Shown here one piece after another: positions 1-8,734 of a DNA stretch of 64,000 bases. The position numbers and the translations under genes were made by a program. Location of the stretch: NCBI GenBank assembly GCA_031363055.1, contig JANLTP010000154.1, positions 1 through 64,000 on the forward strand, read 5' to 3'. The DNA is from JANLTP01 sp031363055 (lineage in GTDB: Bacteria; Pseudomonadota; Gammaproteobacteria; Burkholderiales; Burkholderiaceae_E). The notes under the pieces were generated by a model. That model was given only the letters and a program-made list of their open reading frames with translations, was not told where the DNA came from and made no database searches. The stretch's first letter is position 1; each line of letters begins with the position of its first letter.

Positions 1-909
1 GCTCGCGTCATCGAGACCTCGAAGGCGGTCAATATTCCGACCGATCAACAAATCCTGCATGTGTTGCCGCAGGAATTCATCATTGACGGCCAGGAGGATA
101 TTCGCGAACCGATCGGCATGAGTGGTGTTCGTCTCGAAGTCAAAGTGCATATCGTCACCGGTGCGGTATCGGCGGTCCAGAACATCGTCAAGTGTGTGCG
201 ACGCTGTGGCCTTGAAGTCGCCGATCTGACCCTGCAGCCGCTGGCCTCGAGCAATTCGGTGCTGACCGACGACGAGAAAGAACTCGGCGTGGTGTTGGTC
301 GACATTGGTGGCGGCACCACCGACATTGCGATCTTTACCGGTGGCGCGATTCGACACACCGCAGTGATTCCAATCGCTGGCGACCAGATCACCAACGATA
401 TCGCCATGGCGCTGCGCACGCCGACCCAGGACGCCGAGGATATCAAGCTCAGCCATGCGCTCGCCAAGCAGGTGCTGGCCAATCCGAACGACAAACTCGA
501 GGTGCCCGGCATCGGTGATCGCGAACCGCGTACCTTGTCGAAGCAGGCGCTGGCGGCCGTGGTCGAGCCCCGAGTCGAAGAACTGTTTTCGCTCGTGCAT
601 CAAGTGGTACGTGAGTCCGGATACGAAGAGTTGCTCTCGAGCGGTGTCGTGATTACTGGCGGCACGAGCCTCTTGCCCGGCATGCTCGAACTCGCCGAAG
701 ACATTTTTCTGAAACCAGTTCGCCTCGGCATGCCGATCTACAACGGCGGGCTCGCCGATGTCGTCCGAACCCCGCGATTCGCAACCGCGGTCGGCCTGCT
801 CGAAGAAGCACGCCTGCACCGCCATCGCGGCCGCAAGGTGGCTGAGCAGAGCGGCTCGATGAAAGACACGTTACGCAAGATGAAGGAGTGGTTCGTTGGG
901 AACTTCTGA
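1..909 (+). CDS. ftsA: Cell division protein FtsA, 5' end cut by window
   Basis: Actin-like ATPase that tethers FtsZ to the inner membrane and recruits later divisome proteins. The open frame enters from before base 1 and 302 codons are visible, so roughly the N-terminal quarter is missing. Visible motifs are the phosphate-binding strand VDIGGGTTDIAIF near residues 100-112 of the visible part, the adenosine loop VVITGGTSLLPGM near 216-228, and the C-terminal amphipathic membrane-targeting helix (DTLRKMKEWFVGNF). It lies just upstream of ftsZ in the same orientation, the usual end of the division and cell-wall cluster. Nothing unusual is seen in the visible portion. Confidence 0.97.
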   Translation, partial: ARVIETSKAVNIPTDQQILHVLPQEFIIDGQEDIREPIGMSGVRLEVKVHIVTGAVSAVQNIVKCVRRCGLEVADLTLQPLASSNSVLTDDEKELGVVLVDIGGGTTDIAIFTGGAIRHTAVIPIAGDQITNDIAMALRTPTQDAEDIKLSHALAKQVLANPNDKLEVPGIGDREPRTLSKQALAAVVEPRVEELFSLVHQVVRESGYEELLSSGVVITGGTSLLPGMLELAEDIFLKPVRLGMPIYNGGLADVVRTPRFATAVGLLEEARLHRHRGRKVAEQSGSMKDTLRKMKEWFVGNF

Positions 910-1173
910 GGTCATGCTTACCCCGCTCGTCCGCCCGCCGATCGTGTTCGGTGGATCGTGCCTTGGCGAAGCGTCGTGCGCAGCACCTTGCGGCCGGCTG
1001 CGCGCATCGCATAGCCCAAAGCACTCGCAACTCGAGCGCTCAAAAATTTGACCGCACTAAATTTGATTCCCCAGTTTTTTCAATCGGGAAGGGCAATGGG
1101 AGAAGCCGCTCGGGTCTGGTACCCCCGCGCAACTTGTCCCATATCTCTTCTCATCTACCAGGAGGCGATAGGC
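910..1173. other. ftsA-ftsZ intergenic region
   Basis: A 264-base gap with no convincing gene; the open frames across it are short and unrelated to known families. It ends with a strong Shine-Dalgarno sequence (AGGAGG at about 1160-1164) for ftsZ. An ftsZ promoter is expected here by analogy, and an AT-richer stretch around 1045-1085 would be the place to look, but I see no clear -35/-10 pair. Confidence 0.5.
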
Positions 1174-2355
1174 ATGGACTTTGAAATGATCGATACGGAC
1201 GTTGAGGGCGCAATCATCAAGGTGGTGGGTGTCGGCGGTGCGGGCGGCAATGCGGTGAACCACATGATCGGGCGCGGTGTTGAAGGGGTCGAGTTCATTG
1301 TGATGAACACCGACAAGCAGGCGCTGAACCGTTCGCTGGCCAGCCATATTATTCAACTCGGCGAAATGGGTCTGGGCGCGGGCGCCAATCCGGGTGCAGG
1401 TCGTAATGCCGCTGAGGTTGAACGTGAGCAAATCAAGGCGGCGCTGAAGGGTGCCAACATGGTGTTTCTGACCGCCGGCATGGGCAAGGGCACGGGCACC
1501 GGTGCCTCGCCAGTGGTTGCCGAGATTGCCAAGGAGATGGGTATTCTGACGGTGGGGGTGGTCACCAAACCGTTTGACTTTGAAGGCGCCAAGAAAATGC
1601 GCATCGCCGAGGAGGGTATCGAGCAGATGGTGGCTCATGTCGACTCGCTGATCGTAGTGTTGAATCAGAACCTGTTCAACGTCATGGATGAAGACGCAAG
1701 CCTCGAAGATGCGTTCACCCGTGCTGACGACGTGCTGCATAACGCGGTGGCTGGCATTGCCGAGATCATCAATGTACCGGGCCTGGTTAACGTCGATTTC
1801 GCCGACGTCAAAACGGTGATGGGTGAACAAGGCAAGGCCATGATGGGCATTGGTGAGGCAGCCGGTATTGATCGTGCCCGCCTGGCGGCTGAACAGGCAG
1901 TTGCTTCGCCACTGCTCGATGGTGTTGATCTGTCGGGTGCACGCGGCGTGATTGTCAACATCACGGCCAATCGCAGCCTCAAGTTGCGCGAGACCAATGA
2001 AGTCATTACCACCATCAAGGCGTTCTGCGCTGAGGATGCGACCATCATTCACGGTACCGTGTTCGATGAAGAGATGACCGACAAGTTGCGCGTGACGGTA
2101 GTCGCAACCGGCATTGGCCGTCGCAGCGCCAAGCCGGTGCTGGTGCCGCAATCGCATCTGCAATCGCAGCCGCATGTGGCCCTGCGTACCGGTACCGATA
2201 ACGTGCCACTGCAGCCGGCCAACTATCAGGATCTGGATACCCCGACGGTTTGGCGCGATCCGCGTTCTTCCGCTTCGGCGCGCGTTGCGGCGATGGAAGA
2301 AAGTGGTGTCGAACGTCTGGATATCCCGGCGTTCCTGCGCAAGCAAGCAGACTGA
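1174..2355 (+). CDS. ftsZ: Cell division GTPase FtsZ, with a Lys in the G-loop
   Basis: Tubulin-like GTPase that polymerises into the Z-ring. The product is 393 residues. The ATG at 1174 follows AGGAGG by a normal spacing and gives the MDFEMI start that matches the family; an upstream in-frame extension to 1048 lacks such support. The N-terminal glycine loop (VVGVGGAGGNAVNH, residues 18-30), the T7-loop region (NVDFADVKTVM) and the conserved C-terminal peptide (DIPAFLRKQAD) are intact. The odd point is the tubulin signature at residues 102-110, which reads GMGKGTGTG where the family has GMGGGTGTG, so Lys105 replaces a near-invariant glycine in the phosphate-binding T4 loop. The rest of the protein is ordinary, which argues against a pseudogene. 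Confidence 0.97.
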   Translation: MDFEMIDTDVEGAIIKVVGVGGAGGNAVNHMIGRGVEGVEFIVMNTDKQALNRSLASHIIQLGEMGLGAGANPGAGRNAAEVEREQIKAALKGANMVFLTAGMGKGTGTGASPVVAEIAKEMGILTVGVVTKPFDFEGAKKMRIAEEGIEQMVAHVDSLIVVLNQNLFNVMDEDASLEDAFTRADDVLHNAVAGIAEIINVPGLVNVDFADVKTVMGEQGKAMMGIGEAAGIDRARLAAEQAVASPLLDGVDLSGARGVIVNITANRSLKLRETNEVITTIKAFCAEDATIIHGTVFDEEMTDKLRVTVVATGIGRRSAKPVLVPQSHLQSQPHVALRTGTDNVPLQPANYQDLDTPTVWRDPRSSASARVAAMEESGVERLDIPAFLRKQAD

Positions 2356-2433
2356 GCCGCGCTCGAGAGCGGGCACGAATCCAACGTGCCTGTTCTCGAT
2401 CGCGGAGTACCTTTCCGCGAACCCATTATTCTT

Positions 2434-2458
2434 GACTGTGGCGTGCTTCGCCGCAGTC
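2434..2458 (+). terminator. Possible hairpin terminator after ftsZ
   Basis: Ten-base arms (2434-2443 and 2449-2458) with one G-U-type mismatch and a five-base loop form a stable GC-rich hairpin about 80 bases after the ftsZ stop. The following bases are only weakly T-rich, so intrinsic termination is uncertain. Confidence 0.35.
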
Positions 2459-2586
2459 ATTCTTGCCCCCGACAGGCGCCTGGTCCGACCCCAGCAGGCT
2501 CCTGGAACTTAACCGGAGCACCCTCCCGGGCGCCCTCCTGGACTAGAATCGCGGCTTTGCCAATCTGGATATGAAGGAGTTTTGCA

Positions 2587-3093
2587 ATGACGATCAAAGT
2601 AGGTGACAGTCTGCCTGATGCAACCCTGACCGAATTTGTCGAGGTTGAAGGTAACGGCTGCTCGATCGGTCCGAATGCATTCAAAGTCGCCGACCTGGTC
2701 AAGGGCAAGAAAATTGTCATGTTCGGATTGCCGGGCGCCTTCACCCCGACCTGTTCGGCCAAGCATGTGCCCAGTTATCTGAGTCAATATGACGCGCTCA
2801 AAGCCAAGGGCGTTGACGAAATCTGGTGCATGTCGGTTAACGACGCCTTTGTCATGGGCGCCTGGGGCCGCGAGCAAAAGGCTGCTGGCAAGATTCGTAT
2901 GATGGCCGACGGCAGCGCCGAATTCGCGACCAAGCTGGGGCTGGTGCTCGATCTGACCGCCCGTGGCATGGGCATTCGCATGAACCGTTTCTCGTTGTTG
3001 GTCGATAACGGTATCGTGAAGAGCGTGAATCTCGAGGGCCCAGGCAAGTTCGAGGTGTCCGACGCAGGCACCATTCTCAAGCAATTAGTCTGA
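2587..3093 (+). CDS. Peroxiredoxin, Prx5 type
   Basis: Thiol peroxidase of the 1-Cys/atypical Prx5 group that reduces hydrogen peroxide and alkyl hydroperoxides in the cytoplasm. It has 168 residues, normal for the group. The peroxidatic cysteine is Cys56 in the signature PGAFTPTCSAKHVP. A further cysteine (Cys82 region, EIWCMSVND) sits in the conserved second block. AAGGAG lies seven bases before the ATG, and a TAGAAT box at 2544-2549 could be the -10 of its own promoter. The place between ftsZ and lpxC is the standard one in Burkholderiales as I recall it. Confidence 0.93.
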   Translation: MTIKVGDSLPDATLTEFVEVEGNGCSIGPNAFKVADLVKGKKIVMFGLPGAFTPTCSAKHVPSYLSQYDALKAKGVDEIWCMSVNDAFVMGAWGREQKAAGKIRMMADGSAEFATKLGLVLDLTARGMGIRMNRFSLLVDNGIVKSVNLEGPGKFEVSDAGTILKQLV

Positions 3094-3147
3094 CCTGAAG
3101 TGCGGCTGGCTAACTTTACGTGGTGCTGGCTCACATCCGGATTTTTG

Positions 3148-3181
3148 GCATGAGCCCGTTGTCAGCATGAGTCGGTTGTCA
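3148..3181 (+). repeat. 17-bp tandem duplication just before lpxC
   Basis: Two adjacent 17-base units (3148-3164 and 3165-3181) differ at two positions. The second copy ends on the first base of the lpxC ATG. The duplication fills most of the space where a Shine-Dalgarno sequence would be, and no good one is visible. Confidence 0.8.
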
Positions 3182-4107
3182 TGATGCGTCAGCGAACCAT
3201 CAAAGCCAGGGTGACCACCACCGGGGTGGGTTTGCACTCCGGACACAGGGTTGAATTGACCCTGCGTCCGGCGGCTGCCGATACCGGTATTGTGTTTCGG
3301 CGCATCGACCTCGATCCACCCGTTGACATCAAGGCGCAGGCGCTGCGAGTCACCGATACCCGGATGGCCTCAACCTTGACCGCGCCGGCAGGCGCTCACG
3401 GTGCGGAGGTCAAGGTCATGACCGTCGAGCATTTGATGTCGGCGCTGGCGGGCTTGGGCATCGATAACCTGTATGTCGATGTCACCGCTGACGAAATTCC
3501 GATCCTCGACGGCTCTGCTGGATCATTCGTCTTTCTGATTCAGTCGGTCGGGATCATCGAGCAATCGGCCAGCAAGAAATTCATGCGGGTCAGTGCGCCG
3601 GTAGAAGTTCGTGACGGCGATAAATGGGCCCGGCTTGACCCTCATTTCGGATTCAAGCTGCGCTTTTCCATTGATTTTGCGCACCCGGCCATCGACGCCA
3701 CTGAACAGGTCGTCGAGATCGATTTTGCCAACAATTCCTATGTCAAGGAAGTCTCGCGCGCCCGCACCTTCGGTTTCATGCAGGAGGTCGAGACCTTGCG
3801 CCAGATTGGCCTGGCTCAGGGGGGCAGTTTCGAGAATGCCATCGTCATGGATGAATACCGGGTGTTGAACAGCGACGGGCTGCGTTCCGGCGACGAGTTT
3901 GTCAAACATAAGATTCTCGACGCGATCGGTGATCTCTACCTGGTCGGTTACCCGCTGATCGGGGCTTATTCCGCTCACAAGTCGGGTCATGCGCTGAACA
4001 ACTTGCTTTTGCGTGCGCTGCTCGAGCAACAAGCGTTCGAGCTGGTTCAGTTTACCGAGCGCACCAAGGCACCACGCATGTTCGCTCAGGATTGGAGCTT
4101 CGCCTGA
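3181..4107 (+). CDS. lpxC: UDP-3-O-acyl-N-acetylglucosamine deacetylase LpxC
   Basis: Zinc hydrolase that performs the committed step of lipid A synthesis, removing the N-acetyl group from UDP-3-O-acyl-GlcNAc. The 308-residue length is typical. Zinc ligands are His84 (VEHLMSALAG), His243 and Asp247 (KHKILDAIGD); the catalytic His270 is in HKSGHALNN. Two adjacent ATGs (3181 and 3184) are possible starts; neither has a strong ribosome site. It stands on the plus strand between the peroxiredoxin gene and a small membrane protein gene. Confidence 0.96.
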   Translation: MMRQRTIKARVTTTGVGLHSGHRVELTLRPAAADTGIVFRRIDLDPPVDIKAQALRVTDTRMASTLTAPAGAHGAEVKVMTVEHLMSALAGLGIDNLYVDVTADEIPILDGSAGSFVFLIQSVGIIEQSASKKFMRVSAPVEVRDGDKWARLDPHFGFKLRFSIDFAHPAIDATEQVVEIDFANNSYVKEVSRARTFGFMQEVETLRQIGLAQGGSFENAIVMDEYRVLNSDGLRSGDEFVKHKILDAIGDLYLVGYPLIGAYSAHKSGHALNNLLLRALLEQQAFELVQFTERTKAPRMFAQDWSFA

Positions 4108-4132
4108 ACCGCAGCGGGTTACGGAATCCAGG

Positions 4133-4324
4133 ATGATCTTCCTGCGAACGTTGGCGCTGTTGGCTGCCTTGGCGAGCATGTTGTGCGCCGGGGCTTACGT
4201 ATTCACGCGTGAACGCAAGTACTTGAAGTGGACTTTTCTGGTGTTGAAAATTTCCGCAGTGCTGGCCTTTGTTTTTTTTGCGGGATTATTTGCCGAGGAA
4301 CTGTGGTTCAAGTCGCCGAAATGA
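4133..4324 (+). CDS. Small two-helix membrane protein
   Basis: A 63-residue protein with two hydrophobic segments (about residues 4-24 and 36-54) separated by a short basic loop (FTRERKYLKW). I do not recognise a function. The ATG at 4133 is preferred because the longer frame upstream overlaps lpxC and is not hydrophobic. It begins 26 bases after the lpxC stop in the same direction, so co-transcription with lpxC is likely. Confidence 0.7.
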   Translation: MIFLRTLALLAALASMLCAGAYVFTRERKYLKWTFLVLKISAVLAFVFFAGLFAEELWFKSPK

Positions 4325-4365
4325 CCGTCTGTCAGTTGCTGGTTCAGTTGGCTGTTTCGCAACGC

Positions 4366-4815
4366 TCAAGGCGGCTTGGTTTTGCGATTCCTAATGAAGT
4401 GAGCAATTGCTGTCTGCAGAGATCCTTCAACGCCGTTTTTCAGTAAATGTTCCATCGCGGCAATGCCAGCGGCAGGAACTGTTGGCTTGGCGGCACGCTC
4501 GTTGTCAGCCGACGTTACAATATCGGCAACGAGTTGCGGGCGAACCCGGATTCGACTAACCTTCCAGCCATGCTCGGTAAGGGTTCGAAGAACAGTGGGT
4601 TCGAGGTGTTTGAATTTTGCTGCAATTGAAGCGTTTGGCGCTGATATTGCTAGTACGGTCTGATCAAGGGTTTTGACCTTCAGACCTTTTACCGGCGCAC
4701 ACAGGTCGAGCAACGTCTGCAATTCGGCGAGCCGGCCCGCCTGCAAAGACAGGTCTTGAAACGAAACCTGCCCAGTTAACCAATCCAAGGGGCGACGGGC
4801 AGCGATCGGTTTCAA
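4366..4815 (-). CDS. DUF721 (DciA-like) protein
   Basis: A 149-residue protein of the DUF721 family, whose best-known member DciA loads the replicative helicase in bacteria without DnaC. The family-like core runs from about residue 8 to 95 (LAELQTLLDLC, then VLAISAPNASIAAKF and a basic VSRIRVRPQ stretch), followed by a variable tail. The start at 4815 is a TTG preceded by GAGGA. It points against its neighbours and shares a 33-base divergent gap with the M23 peptidase gene. The helicase-loading role is inferred from the family only. Confidence 0.75.
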   Translation of the reverse strand: MKPIAARRPLDWLTGQVSFQDLSLQAGRLAELQTLLDLCAPVKGLKVKTLDQTVLAISAPNASIAAKFKHLEPTVLRTLTEHGWKVSRIRVRPQLVADIVTSADNERAAKPTVPAAGIAAMEHLLKNGVEGSLQTAIAHFIRNRKTKPP

Positions 4816-4848
4816 GATGTCCTCATGTATTCGAAGGTGGAGAGCTGA

Positions 4849-5802
4849 GTGCAGATTATTGTCTTACATGCGCGATTAAAACAAGCGCGGACCATGACCG
4901 TGCGCAAGCGCTGGGTCCTGGCTTCAGTAGGCGCACTGATGCTCCTCGTGCTGGCCAGCACCGGATTGTTGTCCTATGTCGCTATCCAACACGCCTTCCA
5001 AGCCAAAGTCCCGTTCGTACAGCAGTGGGTCACGGCCGCAGCCGCCAAAGACGTAGAGAGTCGTGACGCCTTCGTGCGTCAGAACATTGACGCGCTGGCG
5101 GTCAAGCTGGGCCAGCTTCAGGCACAGGTGGCTCGAATTGACGCGATCAGTGAGCGCGTCTCGAAAATGGCTGGCATCAAGTCCTCGGATTTGCCGCGTA
5201 CGCCCGGTCGCGGCGGGCCGTTGACTGGCGAAGTGCGCTCATTCTCGCTGGGCGAATTGAGCAACGCGGTCGACATGACCTCAAAAGGTCTCGACACCCG
5301 GGTCGACTCCTTGAACCTGATCGAGTCCGAGTTGATCTTCAGGACGGTCGCGACCAAATTGTTACCGACCAATCAGCCCTTGCAAGATGGTTTCATGGGT
5401 TCACGTTTTGGCTCCCGCATCGATCCCTTTACCGGCGGCTCCGCGCTGCATGAGGGGATTGACTTCAACGCACCGACCGGCACGCCGATTCTCGCCGCCG
5501 GTGCCGGTGTGGTGGTGTTCGCCGGCTTTAATCCAAGCTATGGCAATCAGATCGATGTTGATCATGGCGCTCGCGTGGTGACGCGTTATGCGCATGCCTC
5601 CAAGTTGCTGGTTAAGGAGGGCGATATCGTCAAGCAGGGCCAAAAAATTGCTGAAGTCGGTTCGACCGGTCGCTCGACCGGTGCCCATTTGCATTTCGAG
5701 GTGCGCGATAACGATGTTGCGCAAGACCCCTTGAAGTATCTGCAGGCTGGCCTCAATTTGAAGGCAACCGTTGCTTCGAGCAACGAGCGCATGCGCCGAT
5801 AG
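4849..5802 (+). CDS. M23 family metallopeptidase, membrane anchored
   Basis: Zinc endopeptidase or divisome activator of the LytM/M23 class acting on peptidoglycan in the periplasm. The 317 residues hold one N-terminal membrane segment (about 22-45), a helical linker likely to be coiled coil (75-110), and the C-terminal M23 domain (about 190-300). Catalytic metal motifs are visible as LHEGIDFNAP (HxxxD) and GAHLHFEV (HxH), so it should be active. The start is GTG at 4849 with GGTGGAG nearby; an ATG at 4894 is the alternative. It is followed by secA. Confidence 0.92.
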   Translation: MQIIVLHARLKQARTMTVRKRWVLASVGALMLLVLASTGLLSYVAIQHAFQAKVPFVQQWVTAAAAKDVESRDAFVRQNIDALAVKLGQLQAQVARIDAISERVSKMAGIKSSDLPRTPGRGGPLTGEVRSFSLGELSNAVDMTSKGLDTRVDSLNLIESELIFRTVATKLLPTNQPLQDGFMGSRFGSRIDPFTGGSALHEGIDFNAPTGTPILAAGAGVVVFAGFNPSYGNQIDVDHGARVVTRYAHASKLLVKEGDIVKQGQKIAEVGSTGRSTGAHLHFEVRDNDVAQDPLKYLQAGLNLKATVASSNERMRR

Positions 5803-5947
5803 TCGTGTACTGCGCGGCGTCTTGTGGATTTGGGAGCGATCTGGCGTTTCCGTGAGCGCGGCATGGCCTTTCCGTGAGTGTCTGCCTGAGTCCGAATCAC
5901 ACCCTCATTGTGTCTGCTAAACTCCACCGGTTTTAGCATTGCAAAGT

Positions 5948-8728
5948 ATGCAGAACTTTCTTACAAAGATTTTCGGCAGTCGCAATGATCGCTTGCTGCG
6001 CGGTTATCGCAAAGCCGTTGCCCAGATCAACGCTCTTGAGCCCGGTCTTCTAGGTTTGAGTGATGATGAGCTGCGCGCCAAGACCGACGCGTTCAAACAG
6101 CGAATTGCAGCGGGTGAGACGGTTGACGACTTGCTCAATGAGGCGTTTGCCGTTTGTCGCGAAGCGGCCAAGCGTGCGCTGGGCATGCGGCATTTCGATG
6201 TTCAACTGGTCGGTGGCATGGTCTTGCATAACGGCAAGATTGCCGAGATGCGCACCGGTGAAGGCAAAACGCTGACTGCCACGCTGCCGGTCTATTTGAA
6301 TGCGCTGGCCGGCAAGGGTGTCCACGTTGTGACCGTCAATGACTATCTGGCTGCGCGCGACGCCGACTGGATGGGCAAGGTTTACCAGTTCCTGGGCATG
6401 TCGGTCGGGGTCATCCTGTCGCAGCAGGAAACCGAGGGCAAACGGATTGCGTACGCGGCTGACATTACCTACGGCACCAACAACGAATTCGGTTTTGATT
6501 ATTTGCGTGACAACATGGAGCACGCGCCGGATGATCGTCGCCAGCGTGGGCAGTATTACGCGATCGTTGACGAGGTCGACTCGATTCTGATCGATGAAGC
6601 GCGAACGCCGCTGATCATCTCCGGTCAGGCGGAGGACCATACCGAACTGTATCAACGACTGAATTCGGTACCGCCGCTGCTCGACGTCATGGCGCATGAG
6701 GCGAAGGCGAACGAAGCCGAGCCACCGGGTGATTATTGGGTTGATCGCAAGGGTCATCAAGTTCACATGTCCGAAGCTGGGCACGAAAAGACCGAGCAGA
6801 TTCTGGCGCGCATGGGCTTGCTGCCGGATGGCGCGAGCCTGTACGATCCGGCCAATATCAGCCTCATGCATCATCTGATGGCTTCCCTTCGTGCACACTC
6901 GCTGTACTTCAAGGATCAGCAGTATGTGGTGCAAGAGGGTGAGGTGATCATCGTCGACGAATTCACCGGTCGACTGATGCCTGGCCGGCGCTGGAGCGAT
7001 GGCTTGCATCAGGCGGTGGAGGCCAAGGAAGGCGTCGAGATTCAGGCCGAAAATCAGACTTTGGCTTCCATCACCTTTCAGAACTACTTTCGCATGTACG
7101 GCAAGTTGGCCGGCATGACCGGCACTGCCGATACCGAGGCCTACGAATTCCAGGAAATTTACTCGCTCGAGACGGCGATCATTCCGACTCATCGACCGAT
7201 GGTGCGCAACGACCGTCAGGATCAGGTGTTCAGAACCGCGCGCGAAAAGTACCACGCGATCAGCCTCGATATTCAGGATTGTTACCAGCGCGGCCAACCG
7301 GAGCTGGTCGGTACGACGTCGATCGAGAATTCCGAGCTGCTTTCGGAAATGCTCAAGAAGGACAAGCTGCCGCATCAGGTGCTCAATGCCAAGCAGCATG
7401 CGCGCGAGGCCGAGATCGTGGCGCAAGCGGGCCGACCAAAAATGATCACGATTGCCACCAACATGGCGGGTCGGGGTACCGATATCGTGCTCGGTGGCAA
7501 CGTCGAAAAACAGATCGATTTGTTGCAGGCCGACGCCGCTGTACCCGAGGTCGACAAGGGCGCGCGAGTCAATACGTTTCGCTCCGAATGGCAAAGCCTG
7601 CATGACGAGGTACTCGCCGCGGGCGGCTTGCACATCATTGGTACCGAGCGGCATGAATCGCGCCGCATCGACAATCAGTTGCGAGGCCGATCAGGTCGTC
7701 AGGGTGATGCTGGTTCGTCGCGCTTCTATCTATCGATGGAAGATCCGCTGCTCAAAATTTTTGCCGGTGACCGACTCAAGTCGATCATGGATCGCTTGAA
7801 GTTGCCAGACGGCGAAGCGATTGAAGCCGGCATGGTGACCCGTTCGATCGAGTCAGCGCAACGCAAGGTAGAGGCACGAAACTTCGATATTCGCAAGCAG
7901 TTGCTGGAGTACGATGACGTCTCCAACGATCAGCGACGAATTGTCTATTCCGATCGCAATGCCCTGCTCGATTCGACTGACCTCAGCGAGCGCCTGAAGG
8001 TTTTGCGCCACGAAGTGTTTACCGATTTATTCCGCCAGCACCTGCCGCATGAATCGATTGAAGAGCAGTGGGATGTCGCTGGACTCGAGAAGGTTCTGGA
8101 GTCTGAGTTTCACCTGAGCTGTCCGCTGAGTCAAATGCTCAAGGACAAGCAGGATCTGAGCGATGATGATCTTCTGCGTGCGCTGATTTTGAGCGCCGAT
8201 GCGTCGTATCAATCGAAGGTTGATCTGGTCGGTCAGGAGAGCTTTACCGGTTTCGAGCGTTCGGTCATGTTGCAGGCCATCGATCAACACTGGCGCGAAC
8301 ACCTGTCGGCGCTGGATTATTTGCGGCAAGGTATTCATCTGCGCGGCTATGCGCAGAAAAATCCGAAGCAGGAATACAAACGTGAAGCGTTTGAGCTGTT
8401 CCAACTGATGCAGGGTCGAGTACGTAACGACGTGGTTCGAATTTTGATGACAGTGCGGGTTGAATCGGCCGAGCAACTCGAGCAGGTCGAGGAAGAGCGG
8501 CCCGACTTGAGCAAGGTTAGCTACACCCACGCCGACTTCAACGAAGCGGCGGCGGCTGCCGCTTCGCAGGACACCGAAGATCTGGCGCTGGCCCTGCAGG
8601 CGCCTCCCGAGGCTGCTGAAGATGGCACCCAACCGTTTCGCCGATTTGGTGAGAAGATCGGCCGCAATGACCCCTGTCCTTGTGGTTCCGGCAAGAAGTA
8701 CAAGCAGTGTCACGGTCGATTGGCCTAG
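5948..8728 (+). CDS. secA: Preprotein translocase ATPase SecA
   Basis: Motor ATPase of the Sec pathway, driving unfolded preproteins through SecYEG. About 926 residues, full length. Visible are Walker A (MRTGEGKTLTATLP), Walker B (VDEVDSILIDEARTPL), the second helicase motif region (TNMAGRGTDIVLGG, QLRGRSGRQGD), and the C-terminal zinc and SecB-binding tail (NDPCPCGSGKKYKQCH). ATG at 5948 gives MQNFLTKIFGSRND, which matches the family; a TTG nine bases upstream is possible. A TAAACT box near 5917 in the 145-base upstream gap could be part of a promoter. Confidence 0.97.
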   Translation: MQNFLTKIFGSRNDRLLRGYRKAVAQINALEPGLLGLSDDELRAKTDAFKQRIAAGETVDDLLNEAFAVCREAAKRALGMRHFDVQLVGGMVLHNGKIAEMRTGEGKTLTATLPVYLNALAGKGVHVVTVNDYLAARDADWMGKVYQFLGMSVGVILSQQETEGKRIAYAADITYGTNNEFGFDYLRDNMEHAPDDRRQRGQYYAIVDEVDSILIDEARTPLIISGQAEDHTELYQRLNSVPPLLDVMAHEAKANEAEPPGDYWVDRKGHQVHMSEAGHEKTEQILARMGLLPDGASLYDPANISLMHHLMASLRAHSLYFKDQQYVVQEGEVIIVDEFTGRLMPGRRWSDGLHQAVEAKEGVEIQAENQTLASITFQNYFRMYGKLAGMTGTADTEAYEFQEIYSLETAIIPTHRPMVRNDRQDQVFRTAREKYHAISLDIQDCYQRGQPELVGTTSIENSELLSEMLKKDKLPHQVLNAKQHAREAEIVAQAGRPKMITIATNMAGRGTDIVLGGNVEKQIDLLQADAAVPEVDKGARVNTFRSEWQSLHDEVLAAGGLHIIGTERHESRRIDNQLRGRSGRQGDAGSSRFYLSMEDPLLKIFAGDRLKSIMDRLKLPDGEAIEAGMVTRSIESAQRKVEARNFDIRKQLLEYDDVSNDQRRIVYSDRNALLDSTDLSERLKVLRHEVFTDLFRQHLPHESIEEQWDVAGLEKVLESEFHLSCPLSQMLKDKQDLSDDDLLRALILSADASYQSKVDLVGQESFTGFERSVMLQAIDQHWREHLSALDYLRQGIHLRGYAQKNPKQEYKREAFELFQLMQGRVRNDVVRILMTVRVESAEQLEQVEEERPDLSKVSYTHADFNEAAAAAASQDTEDLALALQAPPEAAEDGTQPFRRFGEKIGRNDPCPCGSGKKYKQCHGRLA

Positions 8729-8734
8729 TAGCCC

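Noticed and set aside
1057..2460. 467-residue minus-strand frame over ftsZ
   Set aside because: Shadow of ftsZ; composition rich in His/Arg/Gln as expected for antisense frames.
6050..7654. 534-residue open frame on the minus strand inside secA
   Set aside because: Antisense to a conserved gene, no family resemblance, explained by codon bias in high-GC DNA.
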